Positions 59,908-64,000 of a stretch of DNA of 64,000 nt are shown here, one piece after another. Below the pieces are notes generated by a model. It worked only from the letters and a program-made list of their open reading frames with translations. It did no database searches and had not been told where the DNA came from. The stretch is from contig NZ_LLXO01000007.1 of the NCBI RefSeq assembly GCF_001484765.1, positions 62,001 to 126,000 of the forward strand, given 5' to 3'. How positions within the stretch are numbered: the first letter of the stretch is position 1; the number at the start of each line of letters is the position of its first letter. Both the position numbers and the translations under genes were made by a program. This DNA is from Entomohabitans teleogrylli (lineage in GTDB: Bacteria > Pseudomonadota > Gammaproteobacteria > Enterobacterales > Enterobacteriaceae).

Positions 59908-61192
59908 TGCCATCAATAATTTTCACGTAGGCGCTGGCGCGCTGTTCCTGCATCCAGGTAGCCACTTCTTCGGAGAACTTACGGTTGAACAGCATACGAT
60001 ACGCCCGGTCTTTCTGCGCTTCGTCGGTTCTGTCCACATTACGGGTATCCAGCAGCTCAATCAGGTGCCAGCCGAAAGAGGAGTGAACCGGGTCACTCAT
60101 CTGGCCCTTATTGAGTTTTAACAGCGCATCGCGGAAGGCCGGATCGAAGACGCTCGGCACATTCCAGCCCATGTCGCCGCCCTGGTTGGCGGAACCCGGA
60201 TCCTGAGAAAACTCTTTCGCGGCTTCGGCGAAGGTGGTTTTACCGCTCTTAATGTCAGCGGCGATCTCCAGCAGTTTGGAACGCGCCTGGGCATCAGTCA
60301 TGATTGGCGACGGCCGCAGCAGGATATGGCGGGCGTGAACCTCAGTCACCGAGATATTCTGGGTCTGGCCGCGAATATCGTTCACTTTCAAAATATGGAA
60401 ACCCACGCCGGAGCGGACAGGACCGACTACATCGCCTTTTTTCGAGCTGCTCAGCGCCTGGGCAAAGATGGACGGCAGTTCCTGAATGCGCCCCCAACCC
60501 ATCTGACCGCCTTTCAGGGCCTGCTGATCGGCAGAATACGTGATCGCCAGTTTCCCGAAATCGGTACCGTTACGCGCCTGGTCGACAATGGAGCGCGCCT
60601 GGGTTTCCGCCTCGCCCACCTGCGCGGAGGTGGGGTTTTCCGGCAGCGGAATCAAAATATGACTGAGGTTCAGCTCGGTGCTGGCGTCATTCTGATTACC
60701 GACCTGCTGGGCCAGCGACTCCACTTCCTGAGGCAGGATGGTAATACGGCGACGCACTTCGTTATTACGCACTTCCGCAATGATCATCTCTTTACGGATC
60801 TGGCTGCGATAGGTGTTGTAATTGATGCCATCGTAGGCCAGACGGCTGCGCATCTGGTCCAGGGACATGTTGTTCTGCTGAGCGATATTGGCAATCGCCT
60901 GGTTAAGCTCCTGATCGCTGATGTTCACCCCCATTTTCTGGCCCATCTGCAGGACAATCTGGTCCATAATCAGACGTTCCAGAATCTGGTGGCGCAATGT
61001 GTTGTCGTCCGGCAACTGCTGCCCGGCCTGCTGGGAGTTGAGTTTAACGGATTGCATCAGCCCGTCGACGTCGCTCTCCAGTACTACGCCATTATTGACT
61101 ACAGCAGCCACCTTATCGACCATCTGAGGGGCGGCGAAAGCGCTATTGGCCACTAAAGCGATGCTGAGAAGCAGCGTTCTCCAGTTCTTCAT
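59900..61192 (-). CDS. surA: Periplasmic chaperone and peptidyl-prolyl isomerase SurA
   Basis: SurA escorts outer-membrane beta-barrel proteins to the BAM complex. Start rc(61190-61192) ([20 protein letters not shown], then AP) gives 430 residues with a cleavable signal peptide. An N-terminal chaperone domain is followed by two parvulin domains ([10 protein letters not shown] region about 175; [10 protein letters not shown] region about 290) and a C-terminal helix. GGAAAAC precedes the ATG. Its substrate gene lptD lies 53 bases upstream on the same strand. Confidence 0.97.
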   Translation of the reverse strand: MKNWRTLLLSIALVANSAFAAPQMVDKVAAVVNNGVVLESDVDGLMQSVKLNSQQAGQQLPDDNTLRHQILERLIMDQIVLQMGQKMGVNISDQELNQAIANIAQQNNMSLDQMRSRLAYDGINYNTYRSQIRKEMIIAEVRNNEVRRRITILPQEVESLAQQVGNQNDASTELNLSHILIPLPENPTSAQVGEAETQARSIVDQARNGTDFGKLAITYSADQQALKGGQMGWGRIQELPSIFAQALSSSKKGDVVGPVRSGVGFHILKVNDIRGQTQNISVTEVHARHILLRPSPIMTDAQARSKLLEIAADIKSGKTTFAEAAKEFSQDPGSANQGGDMGWNVPSVFDPAFRDALLKLNKGQMSDPVHSSFGWHLIELLDTRNVDRTDEAQKDRAYRMLFNRKFSEEVATWMQEQRASAYVKIIDGNG

Positions 61193-61245
61193 ACGTTTTC
61201 CATTCTGTTTAACCGCAGTGCGGAAGAGAGATAAAACCATCTTAA

Positions 61246-63606
61246 TTACAGCGAACTCTGGTACGGCAGGATGTTGGAACGCAACATCTGCGGAGTCCCC
61301 AGCCCATAGTTCGAACTCAGACCTCGTAGTTCGATGTTAAAGCCGAACACATTGTCATATTTGCTATTGTTGTTCTCCCAGCCGTTGATCTTGCGTTCGT
61401 AGCCGACGCGAATCGCATAACAGCAGGAGCTGTACTGCACCGCCAGCATTTGATCCGCGGACTGGTTAGCGTTGGTGTCGTAATAATACGCGCCCACCAC
61501 CGACCAACGATCGGCCAACGGATAGCTGGCGGTCACGCCGACCTGAGAGATACCGTCTTTATACTGCTCCGCGGTGGAATAGCTCGGCAGCGTGGCCTGA
61601 ATGTATTCCGGGCTGGCGTAGCGGTAGTTCAACTGTACCATCCGATCCTGATCGTGACGGTATTCAATCACCGCGTTACCGTTGGCGACATTATCCAGGC
61701 GGGTATCGTACTGCACGCCGCCGCGCAGACCCCAGCGGTCGCTGATCCGCCAGTAAGTATCTCCGGCCCAGACGACAGAACCGGTGCGCTTGTTATTTTC
61801 ATAACGAATATTGTCGTCACCGGTGCGAGGCTCGGTGAAATAGTAGATTTGACCGACGGAAACATTAAAACGTTCAATGGATGCGTCATCATAAACGCGC
61901 GATGTGATACCGGTCGTCACCTGGTTGGCCGAAGCGATGCGATCGAGGCCGCTGTAGCTGCGGTCGCGGAACAGGCCGGTGTAGTCTGATTGCAGCAGCG
62001 TCGAGTCGTACATATTGATGCTGCTCTGGTCGCGGTACGGGATGTACAGATACTGGGCGCGCGGCTCCAGCGTCTGGGTATAGCCCTGCTCCCAGCTCAT
62101 ATCGCGCTGGAAGACCATTTTTCCGTCGACTTTGAACTGCGGCATAAACCGGTTCACGGAGTCTTTCAGACGATTAGCCGCCGCGGTGTCATTGCCATTG
62201 TTGGCGAGATAGCGGCGATATTCGTCCAGATTGTTCTGATCGTAGTGAGTGGCCAGCAGTTTGGCTTCGGTATTCAGACTACCCCTGGAGTTCGCCAGCG
62301 GCAGATCCAGCGTCGGCTCGATATGCAGACGGGTGGCCTCCGGCAGGTTGCTGTTGGTATTGGAAAAACGCGCTACCTGACCGTAAATATGGGCGTCGAA
62401 CGGCCCGAGATCGTTCTGCCAGAAGTTAAGATCGACCTGCGGCAGCGAACTGTAGGAGTTGCTATTGGCCCGATCGAAAACCTGGAACTGGCGGGTTGAT
62501 ACCGTGGCGTCGAAATTCTCGATAGCATAGCCGACGCTGAATTTTTGCGTGGCATAGCCGTCAGTACTGGAGCCATACTCCGAAGTGAAATCGTTAAAGT
62601 AATCGGAGTCGCTGACTTTGGTGTAGTCGGCGCTGAAACGCCAGACTTGATCCATCACCCCGAAGTGCCGCCAGTAGAACAACCAGCGGTTGTCGCGATC
62701 GTTGCTTCTGGAGTATCTGTCGTCAGACGGCAGATAATCGAACTCCATCAGGCCGGTGCCCACCTGGGTCAGATAGCGGAATTCGTTTTGCCACTGCACA
62801 TTACCGCGTTTATCGATGTAGTGCGGCGTGATGGTGGCGTCGAAGTTCGGCGCAATATTCCAGTAGTAGGGCAGGGTAAATTCAAAGCCGTTCTTCGACC
62901 CGTATTTGGCATTCGGGATCAGGAAGCCGGAGCGGCGCTTGTCGCCCACCGGGAGTTGTAAATAAGGGCTGTAGAAGATGGGCACCGGGCCAAGCTTAAA
63001 GCGCGCGTTCCAGATTTCCGCGACCTGCTCTTCGCGATCGTGGATCACTTCGCTCCCCACCACGCTCCAGGTGTCGGAGCCGGGCAGGCAGGAGGTAAAG
63101 GTGCCGTTTTCCAGAATGGTATAGCGATTTTCGCCGCGCTGTTTCATGACATCCGCGGTGCCGCGGCCCTGGCGGCCGACCATCTGGTAATTACCGTCCC
63201 AGACGTTAGTGTCTTTGGTGTTGAGATTCGACCAGGCTTTCGGTCCTTTGAGGATCACCTGATTATCGTCATAGTGCACGTTACCCAACGCGTCCACGGT
63301 GCGTACCGGATCGGCCTGGCCCTCCAGCTCTTTCTGGTGAAGCTGGACCTCATCGGCCTGCAGGCGGCTGTTACCCTGGCGGATATCGACATTGCCGGCG
63401 AACACCGCGCTTTGCGGATAATTCCCCTTTGCGCTGTCGGCATCAATAGTGACCGGCAATTCGTTAGTTTTGCCTTCGACCAGAGGGCGATTATAGCTCG
63501 GTACGCCGAGCAGACACTGCGAGGCGAGATCTGCTGCCAGACCGTGTTGGCTATAAATGGCTGAGCCAATCATGGTGGCCAGCAAGGTGGGAATACGTTT
63601 TTTCAT
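61246..63606 (-). CDS. lptD: LPS-assembly outer-membrane protein LptD
   Basis: LptD with the lipoprotein LptE forms the outer-membrane pore that inserts lipopolysaccharide into the outer leaflet. Start rc(63604-63606) ([20 protein letters not shown]) gives 786 residues with a signal peptide ending near HGLAA. An N-terminal LptA-like beta-jellyroll with Cys31 and the FTSCLPGSD cysteine is followed by a 26-stranded barrel. The paired cysteines YSSCCYAIR near the C-terminus complete the two essential disulphides. It is the first gene of the minus-strand cluster, divergent from djlA. Confidence 0.97.
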   Translation of the reverse strand: MKKRIPTLLATMIGSAIYSQHGLAADLASQCLLGVPSYNRPLVEGKTNELPVTIDADSAKGNYPQSAVFAGNVDIRQGNSRLQADEVQLHQKELEGQADPVRTVDALGNVHYDDNQVILKGPKAWSNLNTKDTNVWDGNYQMVGRQGRGTADVMKQRGENRYTILENGTFTSCLPGSDTWSVVGSEVIHDREEQVAEIWNARFKLGPVPIFYSPYLQLPVGDKRRSGFLIPNAKYGSKNGFEFTLPYYWNIAPNFDATITPHYIDKRGNVQWQNEFRYLTQVGTGLMEFDYLPSDDRYSRSNDRDNRWLFYWRHFGVMDQVWRFSADYTKVSDSDYFNDFTSEYGSSTDGYATQKFSVGYAIENFDATVSTRQFQVFDRANSNSYSSLPQVDLNFWQNDLGPFDAHIYGQVARFSNTNSNLPEATRLHIEPTLDLPLANSRGSLNTEAKLLATHYDQNNLDEYRRYLANNGNDTAAANRLKDSVNRFMPQFKVDGKMVFQRDMSWEQGYTQTLEPRAQYLYIPYRDQSSINMYDSTLLQSDYTGLFRDRSYSGLDRIASANQVTTGITSRVYDDASIERFNVSVGQIYYFTEPRTGDDNIRYENNKRTGSVVWAGDTYWRISDRWGLRGGVQYDTRLDNVANGNAVIEYRHDQDRMVQLNYRYASPEYIQATLPSYSTAEQYKDGISQVGVTASYPLADRWSVVGAYYYDTNANQSADQMLAVQYSSCCYAIRVGYERKINGWENNNSKYDNVFGFNIELRGLSSNYGLGTPQMLRSNILPYQSSL

Positions 63607-63811
63607 GCGTGTTATTCGTTGTTCCATCATCAATAGCTTAGAGTCTGGTCGGCCAGGCGGGTAGCGCTGACAAACCGTCAGAGACTAACGTACTCATTCT
63701 CATCGCGCCAGTGTTATCCTGACCGTTTTCTCAACGCCTGTTAGTCACTACTCAGAATGACAGGTATGATAATGCAAATTTTAGCCGACGGCATGACGAT
63801 TTGGGGAGTAT

Positions 63812-64000
63812 ATGCAGTATTGGGGAAAAGTAGTGGGTGTCGCCATGGCGCTGATGATGGGCGGCGGCTTCTGGGGCATGGTACTCGGGCTGTTGATTGG
63901 CCACCTGTTTGACAGAGCGCGTAGCCGCAAAACCGTCTGGTTTGCTAACCAGCAGCAGCGCCAGTCGCTGTTCTTTTCCACGACCTTTGAGGTTATGGGC
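63812..64000 (+). CDS. djlA: Membrane-anchored co-chaperone DjlA (5' part)
   Basis: The first 63 codons are present and the gene runs off the window end. The N-terminus [20 protein letters not shown] forms the single glycine-rich transmembrane anchor characteristic of DjlA, followed by [11 protein letters not shown] and the start of the TerB-like domain. The E. coli protein is a type III J-protein stimulating DnaK and linked to capsule regulation. GGGGAG lies four bases before the ATG. It diverges from lptD across 205 bases. Confidence 0.95.
   Translation, partial: MQYWGKVVGVAMALMMGGGFWGMVLGLLIGHLFDRARSRKTVWFANQQQRQSLFFSTTFEVMG

Overview
The window is a GC-rich chromosomal segment of an enterobacterium (family Enterobacteriaceae). 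Gene order follows the start of the E. coli/Salmonella map: thrLABC, yaaA, yaaJ, talB, mog, satP, dnaKJ, nhaAR, rpsT, ribF-ileS-lspA-fkpB-ispH, rihC, dapB, carAB, kefFC, folA, apaH-apaG-rsmA-pdxA-surA-lptD, djlA. A complete anaerobic citrate-fermentation locus between rihC and dapB, and an NRAMP-like gene between mog and satP, point towards Klebsiella/Raoultella or a related genus. I cannot name the species from sequence alone.

Layout. 1-5.1 kb: threonine operon with leader peptide and attenuator. 5.2-11.6 kb: yaaA, yaaJ, talB, mog, an NRAMP-related transporter and satP. 11.6-15.4 kb: dnaK behind a heat-shock (sigma-32) promoter, an unusually long structured spacer, then dnaJ. 15.4-18.3 kb: nhaA, nhaR and rpsT (UUG start). 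18.6-25.3 kb: ribF-ileS-lspA-fkpB-ispH and rihC. 25.3-27.2 kb: an accessory pair, an exported protein with an XAC2610-like middle region and an SDR oxidoreductase. 27.4-40.1 kb: citrate fermentation, with citS-oadGAB-citAB on the minus strand diverging from citCDEFXG on the plus strand. 40.4-46.0 kb: dapB and carAB with ARG boxes and a PurR box. 46.0-46.24 kb: a run of hairpins bounded by two identical 19-nt copies. 46.4-50.1 kb: kefFC, a LysE/RhtB exporter and folA. 50.1-56.8 kb: an accessory catabolic island (LysR regulator, CitMHS-type transporter, AtuA-type protein split in two, two CoA-transferase subunits, thiolase). 56.9-64 kb: apaH to lptD on the minus strand and the start of djlA.

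How the genes work together. CitS imports citrate, and citrate lyase (CitDEF, matured by CitC, CitX and CitG) splits it to acetate and oxaloacetate. OadGAB decarboxylates oxaloacetate while pumping Na+, and CitAB senses citrate and activates both arms. The 50-57 kb island looks like a separate route: import of a carboxylate, conversion by the two-part AtuA-like protein, CoA transfer, then thiolysis to acetyl-CoA. Its substrate cannot be read from the sequence. It is the best candidate here for an undescribed system. The rest is mostly core genome.
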